Of a DNA stretch of 56,412 nt, positions 18,769 to 27,146 are shown in pieces. Position numbers and translations under genes: made by a program. The notes under the pieces are model-generated. The model did no database searches, had not been told where the DNA came from, and saw only the letters and a program-made list of their open reading frames with translations. How positions within the stretch are numbered: the stretch's first letter is position 1; every line of letters starts with the position of its first letter. Source of the DNA: Agromyces seonyuensis (GTDB lineage Bacteria; Actinomycetota; Actinomycetes; Actinomycetales; Microbacteriaceae); assembly GCF_009789225.1 (NCBI RefSeq), contig NZ_WSTA01000014.1, positions 1 to 56,412 on the forward strand, read 5' to 3'.

Positions 18769-19404
18769 TCAGCCGAGCGGCGCGGCCGGGGCGGCGGGGG
18801 CCTCGATCCAGCGGTACTCCATCTGCCGCGCCGTCCCGAGCGCGAGGTCGCGCCCGCCGAGCACCTCGACGAGATGCAGGGCGAGGTCGATGCCGGCCGA
18901 GATGCCGCCCGAGGTGAAGACGTCGCCGTCGCGCACCCAGCGCACCCCGGACTCGACGTGCAGGGACGGGAAACGGCGGGCGAGCTCGGCCTGATCCTCC
19001 CAGTGGGTCGTCACGCGCTGCCCGCCGAGGATGCCCGCCTCGGCGAGCAGGAACGCGCCCGTGCACACCGACGCCGTCAGCCGGGCCGTCTCCGCGGCGA
19101 CCGCGAGCCAGTCGAGCAGTGCGGCATCGCGCTCCGCGGCATCCGTCACCCCGCCGGCGACGACCAGCACGTCGGGCGCCGGCGCCTCGCCGAGCACGGC
19201 GTGCGCGCGGAGCACGAGCCCGCCGCGCGCGACGACCTCGGGCGTCGTCGCGAGCATCCCGACCTCGAACGGCGCGCGCCGGCCGTGCCGGGCGGCGACG
19301 CGGTTCGCGACCGAGAAGACTTCGAACGGGCCGCAGCAGTCGAGCACTTCGACCTCGTCGAAGACGACGATGCCGACGCGGAGCGGGGGAGCGGTTTCAG
19401 TCAT
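18769..19404 (-). CDS. DJ-1/PfpI-family protein
   Basis: A 211-residue protein with the class I glutamine-amidotransferase-like fold. Visible: the opening strand RVGIVVFDEVEVLDCCGPFEVF with the conserved Glu, the nucleophile elbow SVCTGAFLLAEAGIL (Cys about 112), then VTTHWEDQAELARRFP. This arrangement matches isonitrile hydratase and GlxA-type N-terminal domains; no AraC-type DNA-binding domain follows, so it is a stand-alone enzyme. The ATG at 19404 has GAGGA about 11 nt upstream. It converges on the GNAT gene with 6 bases between the stops. Confidence 0.88.
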   Translation of the reverse strand: MTETAPPLRVGIVVFDEVEVLDCCGPFEVFSVANRVAARHGRRAPFEVGMLATTPEVVARGGLVLRAHAVLGEAPAPDVLVVAGGVTDAAERDAALLDWLAVAAETARLTASVCTGAFLLAEAGILGGQRVTTHWEDQAELARRFPSLHVESGVRWVRDGDVFTSGGISAGIDLALHLVEVLGGRDLALGTARQMEYRWIEAPAAPAAPLG

Positions 19405-19569
19405 GCCCCGATCCTCGCGCGTCGCCCCTCGGCCCGGCCCGGCGACGGCTGCCGATCCGCCGCGAGCGACTGCCAGCGCCGATGCGGCCCGTGTTTCAGG
19501 CGCGTTGCAGTTCGCGCGGCGGGCCGTCCGAGAGGTGGCGCGGATGAGCATCCCTCGCAATACTCGGGT

Positions 19570-20277
19570 ATGGACTTCGCCGGTCTGACACCCGTCGACG
19601 AGCCCGACCCGCGTCTCGAGCGGGCCGAGCAGGCCCGAGCGATGCCCATCCCCGTCTACGGGCTCGTGCCGCAGTCGGCGATCGAGGACTGGGATGCGCT
19701 GAGCGTCGAGACGGCCTCGACCGGCGGCTTCGTCGACGAGATCTCCGTCGCCGTGAGCTACACCCTCTGGCGTCATCCGGAGTCGCCCGACGACCCGCGC
19801 AATCTCGCGGATCTCGACGAGCCGACGCTCGCCGCGATCGAGTCGGAACCGCCGTGGCCGCGGCCCGAATGGATCCTCGAGCACCTCGACCGGATGCGCC
19901 GACCCATGCTGTGGGAGTGCGTGCGCACGAGCTGGCAGCGCGAGCGCCGGCCCTGGTTCGAGGTCGACGAGGTGCTCGTCGCGCACGCGGCGTATGTGCT
20001 CGCGAACCGGTTCCGTCAGCAGCTCGGCCTGGCCGGCGGCGCCGGGCATCCGGCCGCGTACCCGCTCATCTCGACCCGCGCGGTGGAGCACGACGTCGAG
20101 GTCGAGATCGACGGCGGGGTCCTGCCCGGGGTGCGGCTCGACACCGACCCGTTCGTCGTCGGCTACGGCGCCGAGTTGCCCGGCGGCGGTCTGCTGACGG
20201 CCGTGCTGCCGCGCGACGAACTCGACTATCTCCGCCCCGCGTTCGCCCGCCGCCCGCATACCGCCCCCGCGAACTGA
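19570..20277 (+). CDS. Hypothetical protein
   Basis: A 235-residue, acidic, soluble protein without a signal peptide or membrane helix. I recognise no domain. It is rich in Trp and Pro in the middle (EPPWPRPEWILEHLDR, then LWECVRTSWQRERRPWFEVDE) and ends in a strand-rich part (HDVEVEIDGGVLPGVRLD, then FVVGYGAELPGGGLLTAVLP). Codon position G+C bias is consistent with real coding. The ATG at 19570 lacks a clear ribosome-binding site; upstream purines are weak. It stands alone between divergent and co-directional neighbours. Confidence 0.7.
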   Translation: MDFAGLTPVDEPDPRLERAEQARAMPIPVYGLVPQSAIEDWDALSVETASTGGFVDEISVAVSYTLWRHPESPDDPRNLADLDEPTLAAIESEPPWPRPEWILEHLDRMRRPMLWECVRTSWQRERRPWFEVDEVLVAHAAYVLANRFRQQLGLAGGAGHPAAYPLISTRAVEHDVEVEIDGGVLPGVRLDTDPFVVGYGAELPGGGLLTAVLPRDELDYLRPAFARRPHTAPAN

Positions 20278-20454
20278 CCCGCGCCCACCGGCGATTCCGG
20301 CGGCGCTCACTGGCTGGAACGCCGATGGCACCCCCTGCGCGGCGGTCTTACATTCACCCTCGAGCGGGGGACACGGGACGGGTTCGCATCGCATCCCGGG
20401 ATCCACGGACGGTCGCCCGCGCTTCGAATCGCACGAACGATCAAAGGGGATCAG

Positions 20455-21510
20455 GTGAAATCACTACTCCGGTCCGGGCTCGCCCTCGCGGCGGCGGTCT
20501 CGCTCAGCGCGGGCCTGTTCGCGGCGGGCGTGTCGACGGGCAACGGGCAGGGCAACGGGTACGGCGGCGGGTCCTCGTACGGCCACGGCGACGACGGCAA
20601 GGGCAACGGCCGCGGCGACGACCGCGGCAGGGGCAACGGCGATCGCAAGGACGACAAGGTCGTCGACACGATCTACCAGGACAACGTCAAGGACTACGGC
20701 GTCTGCCGCGGCACCGATCCCGTGTGCTACCACGAGTGGGGCAACGGCTGGAGCGAGGGCGAGGCCAAGCGCATCTTCGTGTGGAGCCGCACCGCGGGTC
20801 CGCGCCACGCGCACCTCGGCACGCCGCTCGCGCCGGGCCTCAACCCGCCGCTGAACGCCGACAACGTCGCGCAGGCCGCGATCATCGCGTGGGCCGCGGA
20901 GCGGGGCATCCAGGTCGACTACACCGAGGACCTCACCCGGTTCTCGAACCTGAACAACTACCAGGCCGTCGTGTTCCTCGGCTCGAACCGCGACACCCTG
21001 GATGACACGGCGCAGACGAACCTGCTGCAGTACGTGCGCCGCGGCGGCGGCTTCGTCGGCGTCCACAACGCCTTCGGCGCCGAGTACCACTGGGACTGGT
21101 ACGAGGGCCTGCTCGGCGGTGCGAACTTCTACGACCACGCCCCGAACCGGGCCGGCACGGTCGAGACGGTCAACGACGACGACGTCTCGACCGCGTTCAT
21201 GCCGAAGACGTGGGCGTTCACCGACGAGTGGTACAACCTCGAGCCGTACCCGAGCTACGTCAACGTGCTGCTCGAGGTCGACAAGGCGACGAGCCTCAAC
21301 GGGCGCGCCACCGGCCACCCCGGCCACGGCGAGCACCACCCGGTCAGCTGGTGCCACTACTACGACGGCGGCAAGGCGTTCCTGACGACCCTCGGCCACG
21401 ACGTGGCGCTCTACACGGACGCGCCGCTCGCGGGCGAGGACCTGTTCAAGCAGCACCTGATGTCGGGCATCGAATCGGCGATGGGCATCACGCCCTTCTG
21501 CGAGGTCTGA
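20455..21510 (+). CDS. Secreted ThuA-like domain protein
   Basis: A 351-residue exported protein. A signal peptide covers about residues 1-25 (LALAAAVSLSAGLFAAG). A Gly/Asn/Asp-rich low-complexity linker follows to about residue 65, then a ThuA-like domain of the class I amidotransferase-like fold (FVWSRTAGPRHAHLGTPLA, VVFLGSNRDTL, LQYVRRGGGFVGVHNAFGAEY, HPVSWCHYYDGGKAFLTTLGH). ThuA domains occur in sugar-utilisation loci and are often fused to or beside PQQ-type dehydrogenases, as here with the next gene. Catalysis is unproven for the family. The GTG start has AAAGGGG 5 nt upstream. A terminator hairpin separates it from the next gene. Confidence 0.85.
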   Translation: MKSLLRSGLALAAAVSLSAGLFAAGVSTGNGQGNGYGGGSSYGHGDDGKGNGRGDDRGRGNGDRKDDKVVDTIYQDNVKDYGVCRGTDPVCYHEWGNGWSEGEAKRIFVWSRTAGPRHAHLGTPLAPGLNPPLNADNVAQAAIIAWAAERGIQVDYTEDLTRFSNLNNYQAVVFLGSNRDTLDDTAQTNLLQYVRRGGGFVGVHNAFGAEYHWDWYEGLLGGANFYDHAPNRAGTVETVNDDDVSTAFMPKTWAFTDEWYNLEPYPSYVNVLLEVDKATSLNGRATGHPGHGEHHPVSWCHYYDGGKAFLTTLGHDVALYTDAPLAGEDLFKQHLMSGIESAMGITPFCEV

Positions 21511-21564
21511 CCGGGAGCGCGCGACCGCACTGCGAGCGCACGCACCGCACGAGAACGCACCACC

Positions 21565-21604
21565 CACGGCCCGGGCTCCGGAATGCTCCGGGGTCCGGGC
21601 CGTG
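21565..21604 (+). terminator. Hairpin between ThuA and PQQ-protein genes
   Basis: CACGGCCCGG (21565-21574) pairs with CCGGGCCGTG (21595-21604), and an inner TCCGGA pairs with TCCGG, around a short loop. It is strong enough to end the ThuA transcript, though read-through is possible. Confidence 0.6.
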
Positions 21605-21685
21605 CCATGCCCGCGGACGTCCGCCGCCATCCCGGCGCGGCTCGGCACCGCGGAATCCGATCGACGACGATCAAGGAGCGAAGCA

Positions 21686-24490
21686 ATGCAGAGACAACGC
21701 AGGATGCCCGGAGGCCGGCCCCGCCGCCTCATGACGAGACTGGGGTTGGCGGGAGCCGTCGGACTCCTCGCGGCCGGCCTCGTCGCCACCCCGGCGCTCG
21801 GCGTCGGCGGCCCGAACCACGGCGGCGGCCCGGGGCACGGGGGCGGGCACGGCCCGAAGCCCGACCCCGTCCCGAGCGCCGAACTGACGGGGCTCGAGCC
21901 GACCGGCGCCGACATGCCGACGGTCGGCGGCAATCTCGGCAACCAGCACTATTCGGGGCTCACGCAGATCACGAAGCGCAATCTCGATCGGCTCGCGCCC
22001 GAGTGGGAGACGCACGTCTCCGCGGTCGCCCCGGCCTCCGACGACACCGGCCAGCAGACGACGCCCATCGTCGTCGACGGGGTCATCTACGTCGACACCC
22101 CCTCCGGCGGCGTCATCGCGGTCGACGGCAAGACCGGCGCCGCGGTGTGGAAGTGGGAGCCGACCGAGTTCGCCGCCTCCGGCACGCGCCGCGGCGTCGC
22201 GGCCGGCGAGGGCAAGATCTTCACGCTCGCCGACGGGGACCGGGTCGTCGCGCTCGACCAGGCGACCGGGCAGCAGGCCTGGGTCGTGCAGCCGACGGGA
22301 CCGAACGGCGAGTTCCTCGGCAACTTCGACCGGGTCGCGACCGTGTACTGGGACGGCATCGTGTACGCCCACGCCGCCAACGGCGACCGCGCGGCAGTCG
22401 TGGCGCTCGATGCCTCCGACGGTTCGTATCTCTGGCACTTCTTCGGCGGCCCGCAGCGGGGCGTCGTCTACACCGACGTCAACGGGAACTCGGTGGATGC
22501 GGGCGGCACGTGGGGCGAGCTGCTGCCGGACGGCACGGACTGCGCCCTCGTCGGCGGGTCGACGCCGTGGATGCACGGCGCCGTCGACCCCGAGCTCGGC
22601 ATGTACTACATGACCTTCGGCAATGCGCGCAGCTGCACCTCCTCGCAGAACGGCTCGCTGCGCCCGGGCGACAACCTGTTCTCGTCCACCCTCGTCGCCG
22701 TCGACATGACGACGGGCGACTACAAATGGCACTACCAGTCGATCCGGCACGACGTGTGGGACATGGACAACGTCCACCCGCCGACGCTCGCCGACATCCG
22801 TGTGCCCGTCGCCGCCGACGGGAACGGGAAGGGCAAGGGCAAGCCGAAGACGGAGGAGCGCAAGGTGCTCTTCTACGGCTCGAAGTCGGGCCACCAGTTC
22901 GTGCTCGACCGCACGAACGGCACGCCGGTGCTGCCCGTCGTCGACAAGCCGATGATCACCGACTCGCGGCAGGCGCACGCCGAGACGCAGCCCTTCCCGG
23001 TGAACCGCCTGCTGCCCGAGTGCATCGTCTACGAGCCGCTCGACCCGGAGAACATCCCCGGCGACCCGTGGCGCGCGGTGCCGAACTACAACGGCTACCA
23101 GCCCGATGCCGAGGGGAACCTCGTGTTCAACCCGGAGAGCTACGTCAAGGCGGACGAGCCGTTCCTGACGTACCCCGAGGGGTCGTCGGGCCACCGCGAA
23201 GGCTGCATGTACGACCCGCAGTTCGACCTGCCGATCCTCTCGACGACGAGCCAGAACGGCGGCGCCGACTGGTCGAACAACGCCTACAGCCACGAGACGA
23301 ACCTCGTGTACTACCCGTACGGCACGAACCCGGTGGCGCACTACAACGGGGCCGCCTCCAACGGGCTGCGGGCCATCGGCCAGTACCAGACGGGCGGCAT
23401 CCTCGCCTACGACGCCTCGACCGGCGAGGTCGCCTGGCAGAACCACCTCGGCACCGACATGTCGCACGGCCAGGGTCCCCTCGTGACGGCGACCGACCTC
23501 CTGTTCGTCGGGCAGATCGACGGCCGGGTCCTGGCCATGGATGCCTCGGACGGCGACGTGCTCTGGGACTTCCAGACCGGGTCCGGCATCGCCGGGGCGC
23601 CGATCACCTACGAGATCGACGGCGAGCAGTACGTCGCCGTGATCGCGGCGGGATCGACGAACCCGTACGGCGGCTCGATCACGGCCGGCGACTCGCTCTG
23701 GGCGTTCAAGCTCGGCGGCGACTACCGCACCGCCTCGGGCAGCCAGGAGGGTCCGGACACGTCGCCGCTGACGATCCGGCGGCCGGTGAGCGGGGCCGCG
23801 GTCGACGGTGCGGGCGTCGCGAACACCGTGCTGCTCGCCCGCACGAGCCGCACCGCCGACACGGCGGCCGCGCGCGACAGCGTCGCGACGAACGCCATGC
23901 AGCCGACGCACCTGCGCGTGCCCGTCGGCACCACGGTGACGTTCACGAACCCGGGCGCGGAGACGTTCCCGAACTTCCCGAACGCGAAGGAGCACTGCGC
24001 CACCCAGTTCTTCGAGGGGGAGTTCGCCTTCCGGCTGCAGCCGGGGGAGTCCGCGACCCACACGTTCGACCGGGCCGGGGAGTACTTCTTCAACGACTGC
24101 ACCGACCCGCGGCCGACCGGCAAGATCGAGGTCGTGCTGACGCCGACGGACGTGCCGGGCGCACTGACGTTCTCGCGATCGAGTCTCGACCTCATGGCCC
24201 GTTCGGGGCTCTTCACCGGGGTGCGCGGCACGGCCACGGCCGAGTTCGCGATCCCGGCCGGGCATCGCTACGAGAGCGGGGCGGTGCTCGTCACGCCGCT
24301 CGGCCGCACACCGGTCGAGGCGGAGTCCGTGAAGACGCGGGGCGGCAAGTTGTTCGTCGAGTTCGACAAGGCCGACCTCGACCAGAACGTGCCGACCGGG
24401 TCGACGCAACTCACGCTCCGGGCGAACTTCCTGGTCGGAGGCGAGCAGGTGCAGTTGACCTCGACCGCGACGGTGACGGTCGTCAAGTAG
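21686..24490 (+). CDS. Secreted PQQ-type beta-propeller oxidoreductase with C-terminal cupredoxin-like domain
   Basis: A 934-residue exported quinoprotein-like enzyme. The signal peptide lies at about residues 15-40 (LGLAGAVGLLAAGLVATPALG), followed by a Gly/His-rich linker. The propeller starts at GGNLGNQHYSGLTQI and carries repeated PQQ-type strands (TTPIVVDGVIYVDTPSGGVI, GKTGAAVWKWE, LVAVDMTTGDYKWHYQ), the quinoprotein-like HDVWDMDNVHPPTL, and a last repeat VLAMDASDGDVLWDFQTG. The C-terminal part (about residues 730-820) looks like a cupredoxin (LRVPVGTTVTFTNPG, then AGEYFFNDCTDP). The Cys is present, but the His and Met expected just after it are not. The ATG has AAGGAG upstream. Its likely role is periplasmic or surface oxidation of an alcohol or sugar; substrate and cofactor are not proven. 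Confidence 0.85.
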   Translation: MQRQRRMPGGRPRRLMTRLGLAGAVGLLAAGLVATPALGVGGPNHGGGPGHGGGHGPKPDPVPSAELTGLEPTGADMPTVGGNLGNQHYSGLTQITKRNLDRLAPEWETHVSAVAPASDDTGQQTTPIVVDGVIYVDTPSGGVIAVDGKTGAAVWKWEPTEFAASGTRRGVAAGEGKIFTLADGDRVVALDQATGQQAWVVQPTGPNGEFLGNFDRVATVYWDGIVYAHAANGDRAAVVALDASDGSYLWHFFGGPQRGVVYTDVNGNSVDAGGTWGELLPDGTDCALVGGSTPWMHGAVDPELGMYYMTFGNARSCTSSQNGSLRPGDNLFSSTLVAVDMTTGDYKWHYQSIRHDVWDMDNVHPPTLADIRVPVAADGNGKGKGKPKTEERKVLFYGSKSGHQFVLDRTNGTPVLPVVDKPMITDSRQAHAETQPFPVNRLLPECIVYEPLDPENIPGDPWRAVPNYNGYQPDAEGNLVFNPESYVKADEPFLTYPEGSSGHREGCMYDPQFDLPILSTTSQNGGADWSNNAYSHETNLVYYPYGTNPVAHYNGAASNGLRAIGQYQTGGILAYDASTGEVAWQNHLGTDMSHGQGPLVTATDLLFVGQIDGRVLAMDASDGDVLWDFQTGSGIAGAPITYEIDGEQYVAVIAAGSTNPYGGSITAGDSLWAFKLGGDYRTASGSQEGPDTSPLTIRRPVSGAAVDGAGVANTVLLARTSRTADTAAARDSVATNAMQPTHLRVPVGTTVTFTNPGAETFPNFPNAKEHCATQFFEGEFAFRLQPGESATHTFDRAGEYFFNDCTDPRPTGKIEVVLTPTDVPGALTFSRSSLDLMARSGLFTGVRGTATAEFAIPAGHRYESGAVLVTPLGRTPVEAESVKTRGGKLFVEFDKADLDQNVPTGSTQLTLRANFLVGGEQVQLTSTATVTVVK

Positions 24491-24508
24491 GAGCGGCGAC
24501 TGCCGGTC

Positions 24509-24544
24509 GGCCGGGTCCGGATCCGCGAGGGTCCGGGCCCGGCC
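24509..24544 (+). terminator. Hairpin after PQQ-protein gene
   Basis: GGCCGGG (24509-24515) with CCCGGCC (24538-24544), and CCGGA (24517-24521) with TCCGG (24532-24536), separated by one mismatch, with a 10-nt loop. It lies 18 bases after the stop. Confidence 0.55.
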
Positions 24545-24726
24545 GCCGTCGTGCTCGGCCGGAGCACTCCACTACCCCCGTTCGCGGGGCAAATGCTGCG
24601 AAACGACCACTTCCACATCCGCCGGACACTCGCTCTTCATGTTCCGTACGGCCCCGGCACACCGGCCGACCTGACGCTGACCCAGGTCGCGACAGGCGCG
24701 ACCGCTCGACTCCAGTGCGGGAGCCC

Positions 24727-25200
24727 ATGTCGTCGTCACGTGTCACCTTCTCGCGGTTCTCCGGTCCGAACGATCCGATGCTCGAGGCCTGGCGTCGGTT
24801 CCGCGGCCGCTTCGGCATCATCGACCCGGGGCCGCAGCCCGACGCGGCCGAACTCGTCGTGTGGCGCCTGTACGCCTCGAACAACCGCGAGCTCGCCCGG
24901 GGAGCGCGGCTGCACGGCTCTGCCGACGAGGCGCGGGACGCCGTCGCGGAGCTCCGCGCGAGTCGCTCGCAGCTCGGGATCCAGCTCGTGCGGGGGCCGG
25001 AGGCCGGGATGTTCGGCTGGCTCGCGGAGCTCGGCGGGGTGCCCGTCGTCACCGGCGCCCGGTGGTATCCGGCCTCCGTCTGCGCGGACGCCGCTGCGCT
25101 CGCCGTGGCGCTCCTGCCGGCCGCGGAGCCGGCCGAGGGGTGGCAGCCGCTCGGCCGCGGCGTCCGCGCGCGCGTCGTCGAACCGGCCGTGTGGCGCTGA
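24727..25200 (+). CDS. Hypothetical protein, possibly DUF1508/YegP-like
   Basis: A 157-residue soluble protein with no signal peptide. The segment VVWRLYASNNRELARGARLH, then SADEARDAVAELR and LGIQLVRG, recalls the strand-helix repeat of DUF1508 (YegP) proteins, in which a Lys/Arg-containing strand is followed by a helix. The match is loose and I claim no function. A Trp-rich C-terminal third follows (WYPASVCADAAALAVALL). It lies only 4 bases before the kinase GTG, so the two genes are probably one transcript. Confidence 0.65.
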   Translation: MSSSRVTFSRFSGPNDPMLEAWRRFRGRFGIIDPGPQPDAAELVVWRLYASNNRELARGARLHGSADEARDAVAELRASRSQLGIQLVRGPEAGMFGWLAELGGVPVVTGARWYPASVCADAAALAVALLPAAEPAEGWQPLGRGVRARVVEPAVWR

Positions 25201-25204
25201 GGGC

Positions 25205-26980
25205 GTGACGGGTGACGAGGGCGACCTCGTCGGCGGTCGCTACCGGCTCCGTCGGCGCCTCGGATCCGGCGGCACTGCGACCGTGCACGAGGCGTTCGAC
25301 GAACGGATGCAGCAGCTCGTCGCGTTGAAGGTGCTGCATCCGCACCTCTCGAACTCGGATGCCCGTCGCGCCGCGTTCCTCGCCGAGGCGGAGCGCATCG
25401 CCGGGCTCCGGCACCCGAACCTCGCCGCCGCGTTCGGCACCGGCACGGAGGTGCAGGCCGACGGGGCGGTCCGGGCGTGGATCGTGCTGGAACGGGCGCC
25501 CGGCCGCCCGCTCTCCGAACTCGTCGCGGAGCAGGGCGGGCTTCCCCTCGGCACGGCGATCGCGGTCCTCGAAGGGACACTGCGGGGACTCGAGGCGGTG
25601 CACCTCACGGGGCTCGTGCATCGCGATGTGTCGCCGTCGAACGTGATCGTCGAGCTCGGCGGCGACGACGTCGTCGTGGGCGTCCGGCTCGTCGACTTCG
25701 GGCTCTCGGGTTCGGCGGGCGAGGCCGCACGTGGCCGGGACGTGCTGCGCGCGGCGACGAGCGAGGACGCCGGCGTGGTCGGCAACGCCGGCTACGTCTC
25801 GCCGGAGCAGGCGCGCGGACTTCCCGTCGATGAACGCGGCGACGTCTACCAGGCGGGCGGCGTGCTCTGCTTCGCCCTCACGGGCGCCGGGCCGTTCCCC
25901 CGGGAGAGCGCCGCCGCGACCCTCGAGGCGCATCGGGCCGAGCAACCGCCGACGCTCGCCGACCGGGTGCCCGGGGCGACGCGGGAGCTCGACCGGGTGC
26001 TGCGCCGCGCACTCGCGAAGCGACCCGACGACCGTTTCCCGACCGCGGAGGCGTTCCGCGCAGCGTTGGCCGCGCTCGCCGTGCCGGCCGTCGAGGCGAC
26101 CGAGCGCGGCGACGACCGCCCGGATGGCGCCGATCCCGGCGACCCCGGCAACGCGCCCGGAGCCGGCGCCCTCGATCGCACGCGCGTGCTCGGCAGGACC
26201 CGCGTGCACCTCGCGGCGCCGGAGGAGTCGATCGTCCTGCCCGTCGGCGTGAACCGGACCCGACAGCGACGCGTCCGTCGTGCGCGTCGGCGTGGAGCGG
26301 AGACGGCGGTCGTCCTCGCGGCCGTCGCCGCGGTCGGCGCGCTCGTCGTCGGCGCCTCGCTCGCGACGCCGTCCGACGTCGTTTCCCCGCAGCCAGCGGC
26401 GGCGCCCGTGGAACGGCCGTCGCCGTCGCCGTCCGCTTCCCCCTCGCCGTCCCCGAGCGTCCGTTCGACCAGGGCCCCGGCGCTCGCATCGATCCCCGTC
26501 CCGGAACTCGCCGGCCTCGCGCTGGCGGAGGCGCGGAGCATCCTCGTCGGGCTCGGACTCTCGGTCGGGACGGTCTCGGTCGAGCACACGGAGGCGTCCG
26601 GCGACACCGTCCTCGCCTCGTCGCCCGGCGTCGATGCGCGACTCCCCGTCGGGGCGACGGTCGATCTCGTCGTCGCCTCCGGCTCGAACCGGGTGCCCGA
26701 GGTCCGCGGAATGTCCGTCGCCGCGGCCCGCGCCGTGCTCGAGGATGCCGGCTTCGGCGTCGAGGCGACGTCCGCCGCGGCCGGCGCCGTCGTGGGCGCC
26801 TCCCGACCGTCTGCGGGCGAGGTGCTGCGCCTGGGGTCGGTCGTCACGCTGCTGATCGCCGAGCCGACCCCGAGCGCTCCGCCCGTGACGACCTCGGCGC
26901 CGGTGCCGACCTCGACCGCCGCGCCGACCGCCGCGCCGACCGGACCGCCTGCCACAGCACCCCCCGAACGCGGGCCGTGA
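25205..26980 (+). CDS. Membrane-anchored Ser/Thr protein kinase with two PASTA domains
   Basis: A 591-residue PknB-like sensor kinase. The intracellular kinase domain (about residues 9-285) shows the Gly-rich loop LGSGGTATVHEA, Lys42 in VALKVL, the catalytic loop HRDVSPSNVIV with Asp141, DFG at 164-166, and SPEQARGLPVDERGDVYQAG. A charged juxtamembrane part and one membrane helix follow (about 365-385, VVLAAVAAVGALVVGASLA), then a Pro/Ser linker and two extracellular PASTA repeats (VPELAGLALAEARSILVGLG and VPEVRGMSVAAARAVLEDAG). It ends in a Thr/Pro/Ala tail. PASTA repeats bind peptidoglycan fragments in characterised kinases. The usual catalytic-loop Lys after HRD is Ser here. The start is GTG, 4 bases after the previous stop. 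Confidence 0.92.
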   Translation: MTGDEGDLVGGRYRLRRRLGSGGTATVHEAFDERMQQLVALKVLHPHLSNSDARRAAFLAEAERIAGLRHPNLAAAFGTGTEVQADGAVRAWIVLERAPGRPLSELVAEQGGLPLGTAIAVLEGTLRGLEAVHLTGLVHRDVSPSNVIVELGGDDVVVGVRLVDFGLSGSAGEAARGRDVLRAATSEDAGVVGNAGYVSPEQARGLPVDERGDVYQAGGVLCFALTGAGPFPRESAAATLEAHRAEQPPTLADRVPGATRELDRVLRRALAKRPDDRFPTAEAFRAALAALAVPAVEATERGDDRPDGADPGDPGNAPGAGALDRTRVLGRTRVHLAAPEESIVLPVGVNRTRQRRVRRARRRGAETAVVLAAVAAVGALVVGASLATPSDVVSPQPAAAPVERPSPSPSASPSPSPSVRSTRAPALASIPVPELAGLALAEARSILVGLGLSVGTVSVEHTEASGDTVLASSPGVDARLPVGATVDLVVASGSNRVPEVRGMSVAAARAVLEDAGFGVEATSAAAGAVVGASRPSAGEVLRLGSVVTLLIAEPTPSAPPVTTSAPVPTSTAAPTAAPTGPPATAPPERGP

Positions 26981-27042
26981 CGCGGATGGGCCCTCGATCG
27001 CCACGCCGCTGACGACCGTCCTTCCGGATCCGTCCCGCTGCT

Positions 27043-27056
27043 GTTCACCGTTCGCT
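27043..27056 (+). promoter_or_regulatory. Weak PHO-box-like half-sites upstream of pstC
   Basis: GTTCACC (27043-27049) is followed immediately by GTTCGCT. The first half-site equals the core used by actinobacterial PhoP/RegX3-type regulators; the second is imperfect. It lies about 60 bp before the leader ORF. Treat as tentative. Confidence 0.25.
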
Positions 27057-27110
27057 CCGAAAGTTTCCCGGGGTCTCGCCGGACCCCATCGCCAGACCCA
27101 CCGAGGTGAC

Positions 27111-27146
27111 ATGATCCGCCTGCCGATCGATCGGCCGATGCAATGA
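27111..27146 (+). CDS. 11-codon leader ORF overlapping pstC start
   Basis: ATG at 27111, preceded by GAGGTG with a short spacer, opens an 11-codon frame (MIRLPIDRPMQ) that ends in TGA at 27144-27146. That stop overlaps the pstC ATG (27143) as ATGA. pstC itself has no good ribosome-binding site, so its translation may depend on reinitiation after this mini-ORF. A small hairpin, GGGGTC-tcgccg-GACCCC (27070-27087), lies just upstream. Coding status is inferred from the arrangement only. Confidence 0.4.
   Translation: MIRLPIDRPMQ

Noticed and set aside
21671-24409. Minus-strand frame of about 912 codons opposite the PQQ-protein gene
   Set aside because: A shadow of the strong plus-strand gene. 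Composition is Arg/Val/Glu-rich with no recognisable motif, while the plus strand has signal peptide and propeller repeats.
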